64,000 nucleotides of DNA from Prosthecobacter sp. (GCA_017853885.1 JAFMIR010000001.1:62001-126000); one strand, 5' to 3'. Shown: positions 8,431 through 18,550, numbered from the stretch's first letter. Numbers and translations: made by a program. The notes: generated by a model from the letters alone, not told the origin.

Positions 8431-8706
8431 TCAGCGGATGATTTCAAATCCGCGCAGACAAGCCTCCGCGTCCACGACGCGAATGTCGCGTTCCTTGATG
8501 TGTGAGCCGAGTTGGCTTTCTTGGATGCCGTTGAGAAAAGCCTCCAAATCATCGGGCTCCCACGCCTGAACGTGAAGCTCCACGCGCCCGTCCGGCAGGT
8601 TCCTCACCCAGCCGCACACCTCATAACCGCGTGCGATCTGCTTTGAGCTAAAGCGGAATCCCACACCTTGCACCCTTCCCGAGTAAAGCACACGTCTCGC
8701 AGTCAT
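8431..8706 (-). CDS. acyP: Acylphosphatase
   Basis: This 91-residue enzyme hydrolyses acyl phosphates such as carbamoyl or acetyl phosphate. The family signature is complete: [10 protein letters not shown] near the N-terminus with the phosphate-binding Arg, and [12 protein letters not shown] with the catalytic Asn. Length is standard. Its ATG overlaps the stop of the upstream membrane-anchored protein (ATGA), so it is translated together with it. The functional link between the two is unknown. Confidence 0.93.
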   Translation of the reverse strand: MTARRVLYSGRVQGVGFRFSSKQIARGYEVCGWVRNLPDGRVELHVQAWEPDDLEAFLNGIQESQLGSHIKERDIRVVDAEACLRGFEIIR

Positions 8707-10184
8707 TTCGTTTCTCCTTCGATCAATTGGTTGATTCCCATCCGCGCCGCCTCTGAGGCAGTGTCGATCAGGCTGACCCCCTGCCCTGCGCGGTTTTGTT
8801 TCAAGCTCACCCAGCGGCCTTGTGCGGCAAACTCGATTTCGCCAACTTTTTTGTCTGGCATCTTTTCGATCTCATATCGCTCCACGAGCACCTTGGACAT
8901 GGCCTTGAAAAAGGCCTGCGCTGAATCCTCATCCTGAAACAGTGTCTGCCAAGCCGCATGGTGACGTTTCGCTCCCACGCCTGCCGGCCAGGCCAGCAGA
9001 CGATCCGCGAGCAGTCCGCGAGCACCCTCTGCAGCAGCGCCGTCCTCGTTGTGCGCACGCAGCACGGTCACGCAGGCAAACTTCCCGAGCTGGTCATCCC
9101 AAAAAGGCTCCACGCCATTCCAGGATACCGATTGGAACCTGACCCCCACGTGAGAGCCTCGGGCGGCGGCATCCAGATACAGTTCCGGCTCGATGACCTC
9201 CGCCGAACTCACCGGCGGGCGGCTGTAGGCAGCATTGAGCTGCGGAAACTCCCCCGCGCTGTGCAAAGCCTGCGCAAACTCGAAGCCGCGCATGAAGGGA
9301 AACATCGCCATCTCGCGCAGAAAGACCGGCATCGGCACCTGATTGAGCGGGTGATCCGGATCCTCGGCCGGTATGTCGAATTTTGGCTCCGCTTTTGCAT
9401 TCTGAATGGAGAACAAAAAACGCGTCAGGCCCGCATCACCCGCCAAAAGGCTCTCACGCGCGATGCGTTCGTCCGTCGAGAGTCGCCCATGCTTGGGTTG
9501 GAAAAGAATGGGCTCATACTCGCGCAGCAGCTGGCCAAAGGCCACCGCCAGCGGCTCATCCGGCTTGGCCGAAGGTGGCGGATCGCTCTGCGGCTCAATC
9601 ACCCACATCGTGTCGCTCTCCGAATCATACCAGCCGCCGAGCTGACGCGTCAGCAGCTTGGCACGAAGTGGCAGCGGATCGATCTCCTGAGGGATCCAAC
9701 CCAGCGCCGCCAGCGCTCGCGCCTGGCGCTGCGCCTCATCACCCGGTTGCAACCGACGCAGCCAAGTCAGAACCACCTTCTCCACCTCCGCCTCCGTCGC
9801 GGGAGAGGTCACCAGTGGCAGCGCCTTGATCTGACGTAGCTTCATCATGTCCACTCCCATGCCCACAAAGTCCGGCGCGATGCCGTCATCCGCCGCCATG
9901 GCCGCGGTTTGCGTGCCGCCCTTCATCCCAAGCGTGCCGAGCTTTTGGATGAGCTGCGCATTCTCATCCTGCAGCACCTGCACCTGGCCTTGCAAATACT
10001 CATTCTGACCCAAAAGCAATTCGATCTGCTTACTCAGATCCTCCACCGTCTCGCCTCCTTTGCCACGATCACTCAACAGCCCCCCATCGACCGCTGGCAC
10101 AGTCTTTTCACCGCTCAGGAAAAACGCCGCCAAACCTCCACAAAGGATCAAAAGGAGCAGCAGCAGTGCGGGAGGAATTTTCAT
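8703..10184 (-). CDS. Membrane-anchored protein resembling a degenerate metallopeptidase
   Basis: This 493-residue protein starts with one transmembrane or signal-anchor helix ([20 protein letters not shown], residues 3-22), followed by a short coiled coil ([20 protein letters not shown] to about residue 75) and a long soluble domain. Parts of that domain recall a family of putative zinc peptidases: [16 protein letters not shown], then a helix where HExxH would be expected but which reads [10 protein letters not shown], then SLLAGDA, and [19 protein letters not shown] with [20 protein letters not shown]. If so, catalytic residues have been lost. The start at ATG 10184 begins the hydrophobic helix. 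It is coupled to acyP by an ATGA overlap. Its role is unknown. Confidence 0.72.
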   Translation of the reverse strand: MKIPPALLLLLLILCGGLAAFFLSGEKTVPAVDGGLLSDRGKGGETVEDLSKQIELLLGQNEYLQGQVQVLQDENAQLIQKLGTLGMKGGTQTAAMAADDGIAPDFVGMGVDMMKLRQIKALPLVTSPATEAEVEKVVLTWLRRLQPGDEAQRQARALAALGWIPQEIDPLPLRAKLLTRQLGGWYDSESDTMWVIEPQSDPPPSAKPDEPLAVAFGQLLREYEPILFQPKHGRLSTDERIARESLLAGDAGLTRFLFSIQNAKAEPKFDIPAEDPDHPLNQVPMPVFLREMAMFPFMRGFEFAQALHSAGEFPQLNAAYSRPPVSSAEVIEPELYLDAAARGSHVGVRFQSVSWNGVEPFWDDQLGKFACVTVLRAHNEDGAAAEGARGLLADRLLAWPAGVGAKRHHAAWQTLFQDEDSAQAFFKAMSKVLVERYEIEKMPDKKVGEIEFAAQGRWVSLKQNRAGQGVSLIDTASEAARMGINQLIEGETK

Positions 10185-10267
10185 AGAAGGCAACAGTGTC
10201 AAGGATGTGGCCCTGTCACGAGCTTCGGGAAAGGTCAAGGCCTCAACGTCCACTCACTTTGAACTTC

Positions 10268-11695
10268 TCACAACTCCGCTAGCCCGCCGCGCTTGATCCA
10301 CACATCTAGGGGCTCATACGGCTCCATGCACAATGCAGTGGCGTAGCCAAACGGTGCTGCATTCACGCTTGTGAGATCGAGTTGGCCGTTTTCGATTCGC
10401 AGCACCGGAAAACCTTCGGCATGACGCTGGTAAAATCCATCATGCACCGCCAGAATATCCCGTTGCAGGGCCTCCGGATACACGCACAACCCGCGGAAGT
10501 AGTGATGCCCGTTGCGCTCCACATGCGAGACGCCCAGAGCCGCCTGCATCGCCACATCCTGCAGCATCGCCACCGGGCCGATGCTACAAAGGTCCTCACC
10601 ACTGAGAATGGAATCCGGCCGCGTGTGCAGCAGCGCCGCGTTCGCTAGGCCTTTCACAATGCCTTTGCAGTTCTTGTGGCTTGTGCCGCGATACCCCAGC
10701 TCCAGCGCTCGCGGCAGGTCGTCCAGTGAGCCATCACTCTCATCGATGATCATGCCCGGCATGTCTTTCCACTCCCGCAGCGCCGCCATCTCATCACTCA
10801 GGGCTTTGTCGCGATGTACCGGTTGCTCGATCAGCAGCAAACGGGCAAACAATGGCTCCAAAGCCTTCTCAGCACGAAGCATCGCGTAGTAGTCACGAAA
10901 GCTCGAGAGATCGTGGAACTGCTCGTTGCCATCGAGCGTGGTGTGGAAACCACGCGGACAGTTCTCCACCAGAATGCGCGTCACCTCCCGCAAGCGTGGC
11001 AGATCCATCTCCGGCTTCCCACTGAGCTTGATCTTGAAATATGTCAGCCCGTAAGCTCGAATCGACTCATCCAACGCTTGCGGCAGACCGTCATTCACCC
11101 GCTCCGCCTCCGCAATCTCATTCGCCCGCAGTTCATCTCCTAGGCCCACCGTGTGCCGCACATGCAGCCGCTCCAGCGGACGCTCCGCCAGTGCCGGACC
11201 GACCCGCATCCCACGCACCGCACTGAGATTCATCCCCAGCTCCTCCGAGGCCAGAACGGCATGCAGCGGCCTGCCCAGCGCCTTACAGATGCCATCCAGC
11301 ACCGCGCGCTCCATCAGGCTCACGCCCAGATTCGCTAGCAGCGGAGGCACCGCCCGCACTTTAGCCCAGTTTGCCTGCTCGGCATACAAAGCCTGCCACC
11401 ACTCAAAAAAACCTGTCTCCTTCTCCGCTGCCAGCCTCGCAATGCGTGATGCATTCTGGATCACCGCAATCATTTCGCACAGATCCGCCTCAAACGGCGT
11501 GTCAGGATTTTTCGTGAACCACTTCAGCGCCAATCCCTCACTGCTCAGACCTCTGACCTCGCGTCCATTCACCACCAAATCCACATTCACCCATACATGC
11601 GGCACCACCGTCATGCTCGCGATTCCATACTTGAACGGAAACCGCAACCGCATCGGGAGAACATGCAGTCGAAAACGCTGAAGGGTGAAAGTCAT
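10268..11695 (-). CDS. Enolase-superfamily (mandelate racemase/muconate lactonizing-like) enzyme
   Basis: This 475-residue protein has the enolase-superfamily plan: an N-terminal capping domain and a C-terminal barrel with a KIK catalytic motif (YFKIKLSG), metal ligands in TLDGNEQF, IEQP and DESDG, and an HKNCKG loop. Such enzymes abstract a proton next to a carboxylate; members include acid-sugar dehydratases, racemases and o-succinylbenzoate synthase. It is longer than the usual 360-400 residues. ATG 11695 (MTFTLQRF) fits the family; the ATG at 11740 would add 15 residues. The substrate cannot be assigned. Confidence 0.8.
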   Translation of the reverse strand: MTFTLQRFRLHVLPMRLRFPFKYGIASMTVVPHVWVNVDLVVNGREVRGLSSEGLALKWFTKNPDTPFEADLCEMIAVIQNASRIARLAAEKETGFFEWWQALYAEQANWAKVRAVPPLLANLGVSLMERAVLDGICKALGRPLHAVLASEELGMNLSAVRGMRVGPALAERPLERLHVRHTVGLGDELRANEIAEAERVNDGLPQALDESIRAYGLTYFKIKLSGKPEMDLPRLREVTRILVENCPRGFHTTLDGNEQFHDLSSFRDYYAMLRAEKALEPLFARLLLIEQPVHRDKALSDEMAALREWKDMPGMIIDESDGSLDDLPRALELGYRGTSHKNCKGIVKGLANAALLHTRPDSILSGEDLCSIGPVAMLQDVAMQAALGVSHVERNGHHYFRGLCVYPEALQRDILAVHDGFYQRHAEGFPVLRIENGQLDLTSVNAAPFGYATALCMEPYEPLDVWIKRGGLAEL

Positions 11696-11774
11696 CACGC
11701 CAATCGTGCAGGGAGCCACACTGGTCGTCAAACTCGTCATTGAATCCACCTAGCTGCTCCCCATTCTTGAGATC

Positions 11775-12164
11775 ATGAGCTCACCCGCCACTCCCGAACC
11801 TGGCCGTGACCACGAACCGAGCATCGCGAAGGTCACCCAGCGGGCCAAGGACATTGAGGGCAAGCTGCCCAAGCTGAAGCAGTTCTATCAGCAGGCGAAA
11901 CTCATGCTCAGCCTCGTGAGAGACTATGCCGCAGGCCGCTACCGCGAGACGCCCTACTGGGCCATTGCCGCCGTGGCCTTGGCTTTGCTCTATGTGCTGA
12001 ATCCCGCCGATCTCTTTCCCGATTTTATCCCCGGCCTAGGCTACCTCGACGATGCGGCCGTGATTGCCTTCTGCCTGAAACTCGTGGAGAAGGACCTCGA
12101 AAAGTACCAGCAATGGCGGGCAGCCAGATGCAAGACCGCCTCTGGTCCGGTGATCGACGTGTGA
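11775..12164 (+). CDS. DUF1232 (YkvA-type) small membrane protein
   Basis: This 129-residue protein has a charged N-terminal half that looks helical and a C-terminal hydrophobic part containing the DUF1232 signature, ALLYVLNPADLFPDFIPGLG followed by YLDDAAVIAF. YkvA-like proteins are of unknown function; some are linked to membrane stress or cation traffic. The gene is divergent from the enolase-superfamily gene and is followed 42 bp later by the large DUF1549 protein gene. Confidence 0.85.
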   Translation: MSSPATPEPGRDHEPSIAKVTQRAKDIEGKLPKLKQFYQQAKLMLSLVRDYAAGRYRETPYWAIAAVALALLYVLNPADLFPDFIPGLGYLDDAAVIAFCLKLVEKDLEKYQQWRAARCKTASGPVIDV

Positions 12165-12206
12165 GACGGGCAAGAGCCTGCGGATTCAGGGCGTAGTCTG
12201 CCGCAC

Positions 12207-15200
12207 ATGCTTCGCCAACTTCTGCCCCTGATCCTCGTCACCTCACTCGCTGCGGAGGAAAAACGTGTGCCCACCGCCCAGGCGATGGGTTTGCTCAAAA
12301 CGCAGTGCATGGGCTGCCACAATGCGGAGAAGAAAAAGGGCGATCTCTCGCTTGAAACGCGTGAATCGGCCCTCGAAGCCATCCAATCGGGCAAAATCAT
12401 CTCCTCTCTCACGGCGACGGGAGATGAGCATATGCCGCCCAAGAAGCAGTTGCCAGAAAAGCAGATCAACCTGCTCAAAGCATGGGTTCAAGCCGGTGCA
12501 GCATGGGATGGGGTCGCTCTGAAGCAATTTGGCGAGCTGACTCCGGCGGATAAACTGGCCTCACTGCCGCCCGGACATGCTCCTGCGACGACTTTGGCGC
12601 TCAGCTCGGACGGAAAATGGCTCGCGGCAGGCGTCGGCCATCGTGTCCTCGTGCGTGATGCCAAAGCGAAGGACCTTCCGGTCATCGCCACGCTAGAAGG
12701 GCACAAAGATGTCATCCAATCGCTCGCATGGAGCAGCGATGGCACGAGGCTGGCCGCAGGCGGCTATCGCAGTGTGCTGGTGTGGCATTCGACGGATTGG
12801 AAACTGACGAACACGCTCGCCTCGCCGCTCGAAGGCCGCGTGACGGGCCTCACCTTCCTCACCGACCCGACGACGCTGATCCTCGCAGATGGCCCCACGG
12901 GCGTGAAGGGCGTGTTGCACCGGTGGAAGCTTGGTGAGCCGAAGCCATCACAAACCGTCGAAGCGCATGCGGACAACATTTTGAGCCTCACACTCAGCAA
13001 AGACGGTAAACAGATCGCCACAGGCGGCGCGGACAACCTCGCCAAGGTATGGGATGCAGCCACGCTGAAGGAAATCGCGAAGATCGAGGGGCACGTTAGC
13101 CACATCACGGCGCTCGCCTTCAATCACGACGGCAAATGGCTCGCCACCGGCAGCGCGGACAAAGAACTGAAGGTGTGGGACATCGCCACGAAAGAGATGC
13201 TGATGCTCCTCGGTGATAAATCCGCGCCCGTGAATGCGGTGATGTGGTCGCCCGACTCCACCGCACTGACCTACCTCACCGACGGCGGTCATGTCTTCAA
13301 CATCACCGAACTGAAAAGCCATGATGGCGTGCGCCTTGCGTTCACGAGCGGCAAATCAAAGAAGTGGGTCACGCTTGAAGGAGTGCCGTATGCCGCAACG
13401 CTCACCGCCGATGGCAAAACCACGTTTGCCGCGCTCGACAGCGGCAAAGTCGTGCAACTCGATGAGAAGGCGAATGTCACAAAACTGACTGCGGAGGCCA
13501 CAGCGGTCGCGGCAAAACCCGCCACGCTTTCTTACACCAAGGACATTCTGCCCATCCTCACCAAAGCGGGCTGCAACCTCGGCTCCTGCCATGCAAAATC
13601 CAGCGGGCAGGCCGGTTTCCGACTGTCGATTTTTGCCTTTGATACGAAGGGGGATTTTATGGAATTCGTGAACGATTCTCGTGGCCGTCGGGTGTTTCCC
13701 GCGCGGCCAGAGGACAGTCTCATCCTGCAAAAAGCCACGGTGCGCGTGCAGCATGAGGGTGGTCAGCGATTTGAGCCGGACTCCGATTGGGCGAAGACCG
13801 TGGCAGAATGGATCCGCCAAGGCATGCCATACGAACTGCCAAACCAGCCGATGCTGAACGAGATCACCGTCACGCCTGGCGAGAAGACGTATCGCAAGGG
13901 TGAGGAAATCGCGCTGAAGGTCACCGCGAAATACAGCGACGGTTCTACCCGCGATGTGACGGCGTTGGCGGACTATATTTCATCCGAAAAAGCCATCGCA
14001 AGCGTGAATGAGGTTGGCAAGGTGAAAGCCTCGAGCGAAAGCGGTGAGACGGTCATCGTGGCGCGCTACATGGGCCAGGTGGCCATCTCACGAGTGGATG
14101 TGCCTGTGGAAAAACTGTTACCTGCGGAGCGCTACGCAAAGCTGCCGGCGCGCAACGAAATCGACAAACTCGTCTATGCCCGCCTGCAAAAGGTGGGCTA
14201 CTTGCCGAGCGAGACGTGCAGCGATGCCGAGTTCCTGCGCCGTACCTCACTCGACGCCATCGGCATGCTGCCGACCGTGGAAGAGACTCGCGCCTTCCTC
14301 AGCGACAAAAATCCGTCGAAGTATGAGCAGTGGATCGATCAATTGCTCGAACGTTCCGAATGGGCCGATCACTGGGCCATCAAGTGGGGTGATCTCATTC
14401 GCCCAAACCCTTCGCGCGTCGGCGTGAAGCCGGTTTATCTGCTGGATCAGTGGATTCGGCAGAGTTTTCGCGAGAACAAGCCTTGGAATCGCTTCGTGAC
14501 GGAACTCCTCACCGCCGAGGGCAACACACACAAGAACGGTCCTGTGGCCATCTGGCGTGACAAACGCGAGCCCATCGACGCGGCGACCTTCATCGGCCAA
14601 ATCTTCCTCGGCGTGCGTCTTGAATGCGCGAAGTGCCATCATCACCCGACGGAGAAATGGGACCAGACGGACTACTACCAGATGGCGGCGTTCTTCACGC
14701 AGATGAAGCGCAAGGGGCAGGGCATCTCTGCGCCGATCAGCGGCGAACCGGAGCAGATGTGGTTCGCGCCCGGCACGGCGAGCATCGAGCATCCTGTCAC
14801 CAAGGTGTCGCTGAAGCCGCGTCCGCCTGCTGACAAGGAAATCCCCATCGCCGAATCACAGGACCCGCGTGCCGTTCTGGCGGATTGGATGACGAATCCG
14901 AAGAATCCGCACTTCGCGCACGCCATCGTAAACCGAGTGTGGTCCAGCTTCATGGGACGCGGCATCGTCGATCCCGTGGATGACTTTCGTGCCTCGAATC
15001 CGCCCACGAATCCCGCTTTGCTCGACTGGCTGGCCGCTGACTTCGTGCAGCATGGCTACGATTTGAAGCATCTCATGCGGACCATCATGCGCTCGCAAAT
15101 TTACCGCCTCAGCAGCTTACCGAACGAGACCAACGCATCCGATTTGAAGAACTATAGCCGCAGCTATCGCCGCCGTCTGCCCGCTGAGACGCTTCTCGAT

Positions 15201-15638
15201 GCTGTTTGTGCTGTTACAGAAGTCAAAGAGACTTTCACCGGCCTGCCTCCCGATGCGCTGGCGAAGCAAACATGGAACCACAAGCTCGACAGCCAGTTCA
15301 TGGATGCCTTTGGCCGCCCAAACAGCAGTGCCGAATGCCCCTGCGAGCGCGACGCCAAGCCCAGCGTCGTGCAAGCGCTGCACCTCATGAACTCCACGAA
15401 GCTGCAGGACATGCTGGTGAACGCCCAAGGTCGCGCCGCCCGCCTCGCCAAAAGTGATGCGAAGCCCGAACAGATCGTCGAAGAACTTTACCTCGCCTGC
15501 TACTCACGCCTCCCGGACACCGAGGAAATGAAGATCGCCACCAGTGCTTTCACGGCGAAGGATGCGACACGGCAAACCGCAGTCGAGGACATCCTTTGGA
15601 GCCTACTGAATTCGGCGGAGTTTGTGTTCAATCATTGA
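12207..15638 (+). CDS. Giant exported cytochrome-WD40-DUF1549-DUF1553 protein
   Basis: This 1143-residue protein begins with a short Sec signal (MLRQLLPLILVTSLAAEE). Domains in order: a planctomycete-type cytochrome c domain with C34-M-G-C-H38; WD40 repeats at about 110-410 (HKDVIQSLAWSSDG, HADNILSLTLSKDG, HVSHITALAFNHDG each followed by a W-D motif); a second cytochrome-like segment with an unusual CNLGSCH at about 456-462; a Big_2-like Ig domain at about 545-630; DUF1549; and DUF1553, which contains another CAKCH at about 807. Such proteins are typical of Planctomycetota and Verrucomicrobiota and are thought to be periplasmic redox proteins, often with sulfatase or DUF1501 partners. Here there is no DUF1501 neighbour. 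Confidence 0.9.
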   Translation: MLRQLLPLILVTSLAAEEKRVPTAQAMGLLKTQCMGCHNAEKKKGDLSLETRESALEAIQSGKIISSLTATGDEHMPPKKQLPEKQINLLKAWVQAGAAWDGVALKQFGELTPADKLASLPPGHAPATTLALSSDGKWLAAGVGHRVLVRDAKAKDLPVIATLEGHKDVIQSLAWSSDGTRLAAGGYRSVLVWHSTDWKLTNTLASPLEGRVTGLTFLTDPTTLILADGPTGVKGVLHRWKLGEPKPSQTVEAHADNILSLTLSKDGKQIATGGADNLAKVWDAATLKEIAKIEGHVSHITALAFNHDGKWLATGSADKELKVWDIATKEMLMLLGDKSAPVNAVMWSPDSTALTYLTDGGHVFNITELKSHDGVRLAFTSGKSKKWVTLEGVPYAATLTADGKTTFAALDSGKVVQLDEKANVTKLTAEATAVAAKPATLSYTKDILPILTKAGCNLGSCHAKSSGQAGFRLSIFAFDTKGDFMEFVNDSRGRRVFPARPEDSLILQKATVRVQHEGGQRFEPDSDWAKTVAEWIRQGMPYELPNQPMLNEITVTPGEKTYRKGEEIALKVTAKYSDGSTRDVTALADYISSEKAIASVNEVGKVKASSESGETVIVARYMGQVAISRVDVPVEKLLPAERYAKLPARNEIDKLVYARLQKVGYLPSETCSDAEFLRRTSLDAIGMLPTVEETRAFLSDKNPSKYEQWIDQLLERSEWADHWAIKWGDLIRPNPSRVGVKPVYLLDQWIRQSFRENKPWNRFVTELLTAEGNTHKNGPVAIWRDKREPIDAATFIGQIFLGVRLECAKCHHHPTEKWDQTDYYQMAAFFTQMKRKGQGISAPISGEPEQMWFAPGTASIEHPVTKVSLKPRPPADKEIPIAESQDPRAVLADWMTNPKNPHFAHAIVNRVWSSFMGRGIVDPVDDFRASNPPTNPALLDWLAADFVQHGYDLKHLMRTIMRSQIYRLSSLPNETNASDLKNYSRSYRRRLPAETLLDAVCAVTEVKETFTGLPPDALAKQTWNHKLDSQFMDAFGRPNSSAECPCERDAKPSVVQALHLMNSTKLQDMLVNAQGRAARLAKSDAKPEQIVEELYLACYSRLPDTEEMKIATSAFTAKDATRQTAVEDILWSLLNSAEFVFNH

Positions 15639-15757
15639 AGCCGACAGAAAGATGCCAAGCCGATTGGAGACACTGACTGTCCGCCTACTGGGACGCAAAG
15701 AGCCTTTTATACCTCCGCTCTCGAACGCATGGAAACGTCTGCTACGCGTTGGCCAAT

Positions 15758-16606
15758 TTACTGAAGCAAACGGGTGTCCGTCAGCCATTCGATGAACCGC
15801 TGCGGCCAGCGGGAGGCGGCAGTGGGTTTAGCGTCGTGTTTGTAACCAAAGCCATGGCCGGCATTTGCATAGAGGTGCAATTCAGCGGGGATTTTGGCAG
15901 CTTTATATTTGAGGTAGAGCGTGGCCATGCCTTCAGAAATGTCCTGACGATCATGATATCCGGCGGCAATGAAGAGTGGAGGCATGCCTTGCTTTGCAGA
16001 AAACAGAGCGGAGGTGCCCGGGTAGATGAGCGCTTGGAAGTCCGGCCGACAGCTCTGACGCTCGATGGGATCAGGGGCGTCTTTTTGGCCAGGGTCGTTC
16101 TTCATGGCGGCGAAGGCAGCAAGCTCGCCCCCGGCAGAGAATCCGAGGATGCCAACGCGGTCAGATTGGACGTGCCACTCCTCAGCTCGACTACGAATGA
16201 GGCGCAGGGCGCGGCGGGCATCCGCCATGGCGTGGTCTTGAATGGTGTAAGTGCTGCCCTTCTCGCGAGCGAGCCGATACTTCAGCACGAAGGCAGCGAT
16301 ACCGCGTTCCTGAAACCACTCGGCAAGCGCGTAGCCTTCGTGGCCAAGGCAAAGCTTGGAATGCCCCCCACCGGGGCAGATGATGACAGCCGTGCCGGTG
16401 GCTTTACCTGCTGCGGGCAGATAGGGCGTGAGCGTGGGATTGTGGATGTTGCAAACGTTGGCACCCTCGACGCTCTCCGGCTCAGCCTTGCGGGCCTCGG
16501 AGCCCGGTGCGCCATCATTCCACAGCGGGATGACAGCAGGTATCTCAGCGGACAAGGAGTCCAACGCGATGAAAACCGTTACAAAGAACGCAATTCGGAG
16601 ATTCAT
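15758..16606 (-). CDS. Exported alpha/beta hydrolase (esterase-like)
   Basis: This 282-residue protein has a Sec signal peptide (MNLRIAFFVTVFIALDSLSA) and an alpha/beta hydrolase fold of the carbohydrate-esterase/BD-FAE type. Visible features are the oxyanion segment ICPGGGHSKL, the nucleophile elbow GFSAGG, the acid region GYHDRQD, and the catalytic His in NAGHGFGY. Preferred substrates are probably acetylated or feruloylated sugars, which fits a polysaccharide-degrading Verrucomicrobium, but this is inferred. ATG 16606 is chosen because it begins the signal peptide, although the frame is open to 16774. Divergent from the secretion-platform genes. Confidence 0.85.
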   Translation of the reverse strand: MNLRIAFFVTVFIALDSLSAEIPAVIPLWNDGAPGSEARKAEPESVEGANVCNIHNPTLTPYLPAAGKATGTAVIICPGGGHSKLCLGHEGYALAEWFQERGIAAFVLKYRLAREKGSTYTIQDHAMADARRALRLIRSRAEEWHVQSDRVGILGFSAGGELAAFAAMKNDPGQKDAPDPIERQSCRPDFQALIYPGTSALFSAKQGMPPLFIAAGYHDRQDISEGMATLYLKYKAAKIPAELHLYANAGHGFGYKHDAKPTAASRWPQRFIEWLTDTRLLQ

Positions 16607-16776
16607 AAGGAAGCTTAGATTGACAGATCTCTCCCATGGATGCCAGTGGCTTTGGCAGAGGGGGTAGCTGTTTTCTGGCTTCTTTTGACCTGATCTTTTT
16701 ATTGGGCTTGTGGCTGAAGGGAAGGTATAACTCCCTACTTTGCACCTCCAAGCTTCCGCAGGCATTTGACTCACAA

Positions 16777-18006
16777 ATGAGCCGCCCCATCACATCCATG
16801 CGTTTTCCCGGTGAGAGCACCTGGGAAATCTGGCGCTGCAATCGCGCCGGAAAGTGGGAGCTTTCGATGAAGGCGGAACTGAATGACGAGGCATCTGTGC
16901 ATGCGATCCAAACGATGTGCCTCGACAGCTCGCCCTTCTGGTCGTCCACCCAAGGAGATGAGGTGCCGAACCCGGACGATGTTTCCATCTTGCGCTGGGA
17001 GGCTTTGGGCGTGAGCGACATGGATGGTGCCCGGCAGTCCACCTGCTGGAAGGTGCTGGAGCAGCCGCATCGGGAGCTGATCGCCTCGATGGCCATCACA
17101 CCGGACTTGGCCAACGATGAGAGTCTGGGGCTTTCTGCAGAGCAGTATGACATCAGTGCCCGCCTACTGCCGCTGCCACGAGACGGGCTTGCCATCTGGA
17201 AGGAGTTGGGACGTATCGTCACCGCCTTCACCCGCGATGGAAAGTTGCTGCATGTCACCCTAATTGCCGCACCCGAGTTGAATGCAGACACCGCACTGGA
17301 ACTGCGTGATGCGCTGCTGGCGCTGGATGCACATGAGTTTCTCGATCGCTTGAGCGAGGTGAAGGTTTGGACCGAATGCGAGGCAGGCTTTCTGAGCGCC
17401 CTTTCGAGCACCTTCAGCTCGAGTCAGGTGCAGGCAGAGCCGCGTCCGGCCCCCATGCCGCCTGCCGACCCGCTGAAATTCGTGCCGATGCAGGTGGCTT
17501 TGGTTCGCCGCAGCCAGCAGGAACGGAAGCGGCTGGTGCAACTGGCCACAGCGCTGGCCGCTGTCTTTGTGGTGGTGTTTGCCTCGTGGTCCTTCCTGCT
17601 CTGGCAGCAGGAGCAAAAAATCCTCACTGATGAGAAGGCCCTGCAAAATCTGGGGCCACAGGTGTTTTCCGTGCAGGAGGCCAAGCAAGCCTGGGTGGCG
17701 ATGGAGGCTGCGGTAAACCCCGATTTGTATCCCGTGGAGCTTTACCACCAGATCATCTCGCTGCTGCCACCGTCCGGCGTCCGCCTGAACGAGTTCCAAA
17801 TCGACAACGACAAAATCACCGTGCGCGGTGAGGCATCGGACACACAAAAGGGCCTCGACTTCCGCGAGCAGCTCACAAACAGCCCTGCGCTCTCGGGTTT
17901 CGACTGGAACATCCCGGTGCCCAAGAGCTTGGACGGCACACGCGTGCAATTCGACGCAATAGGCATCTACAATCCAAGAGAGGAGGTGCCCCGTGAAGGC
18001 CAGTGA
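16777..18006 (+). CDS. GspL/PilN-like secretion platform protein
   Basis: This 409-residue protein appears to be the inner-membrane platform component of a type II secretion or type IV pilus machine. The first 230 residues look like a divergent, actin-like cytoplasmic domain, then a Pro-rich linker, one transmembrane helix (about 255-277, LVQLATALAAVFVVVFASW) and a C-terminal ferredoxin-like domain of PilN type (LLPPSGVRLNEFQIDNDKIT). The start is ATG 16777. It is the first of four plus-strand genes with overlapping ends, the GspM-like gene starting 14 bp before its stop. The call rests on layout and topology more than sequence identity. Confidence 0.72.
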   Translation: MSRPITSMRFPGESTWEIWRCNRAGKWELSMKAELNDEASVHAIQTMCLDSSPFWSSTQGDEVPNPDDVSILRWEALGVSDMDGARQSTCWKVLEQPHRELIASMAITPDLANDESLGLSAEQYDISARLLPLPRDGLAIWKELGRIVTAFTRDGKLLHVTLIAAPELNADTALELRDALLALDAHEFLDRLSEVKVWTECEAGFLSALSSTFSSSQVQAEPRPAPMPPADPLKFVPMQVALVRRSQQERKRLVQLATALAAVFVVVFASWSFLLWQQEQKILTDEKALQNLGPQVFSVQEAKQAWVAMEAAVNPDLYPVELYHQIISLLPPSGVRLNEFQIDNDKITVRGEASDTQKGLDFREQLTNSPALSGFDWNIPVPKSLDGTRVQFDAIGIYNPREEVPREGQ

Positions 18007-18550
18007 ACAACGCCTCGTTCTGCTGCTGATCATCCTCGTGACTATTTTTGCCACGGGCTTTGCCACCATGCGCATGCTCAGCTGGCAGCGCACGCTGGAA
18101 AAGAAAGCTCGATCCGTAGCGATGCGCACGAATGAAACTCAACAGCTTCTCACCGAGGCACCCATGTGGGAAGAGCGACTCGCCTGGCTGCGCTCCTCGC
18201 AGCCGCAGATGACCAGCGTGAACAAGGCGAACAACGAACTCGACCAATCGCTCGTCGAAACTGCCAAAAAAAGCAGGGTCACGATTGAGAATAAGCAGCT
18301 GCAGGAGCCGGTGGAAACCCCCTATTTTCATCAAGTAGGCGAAACGGTGCTGGTGAAGACAGAGGTGAAATCGCTCATGCAATGGCTGCACGAGTTGCAA
18401 TCGCCAGAGAGCTTTACCTTGGTCTCGCATTTGACCATCCAGCCTGTGCCGGAGGATGCAGGCAAAGTCACCGCCACCGTGCATGTGTCCCGCCTTTTCT
18501 CACCCCTCAAGTCCGCCGCCGAAAACACCGTGGAGACCCAGGCCCCATGA
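17993..18550 (+). CDS. GspM/PilO-like secretion platform protein
   Basis: This 185-residue protein starts with a GTG at 17993, overlapping the GspL-like gene by 14 bp. It has one N-terminal transmembrane helix (LVLLLIILVTIFATGFATM, about 8-26), then a coiled-coil region rich in Glu, Gln and Leu, then a small alpha/beta domain (VGETVLVKTEVKSLMQWLHELQSP) typical of GspM/PilO-type proteins that dimerise in the periplasm and connect the inner-membrane platform to the secretin. The TGA overlaps the next ATG. Confidence 0.72.
   Translation: MKASEQRLVLLLIILVTIFATGFATMRMLSWQRTLEKKARSVAMRTNETQQLLTEAPMWEERLAWLRSSQPQMTSVNKANNELDQSLVETAKKSRVTIENKQLQEPVETPYFHQVGETVLVKTEVKSLMQWLHELQSPESFTLVSHLTIQPVPEDAGKVTATVHVSRLFSPLKSAAENTVETQAP

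Noticed and set aside
8958..9839. 293-codon plus-strand open frame opposite the 493-residue membrane-anchored protein
   Set aside because: High Arg/Gln/His content is typical of a frame shadow in GC-rich DNA; the minus-strand gene has a clear anchor and overlap with acyP.
17260..18129. 289-codon minus-strand open frame opposite the GspL-like gene
   Set aside because: The plus-strand genes overlap in an operon and have topology features; the antisense product does not.
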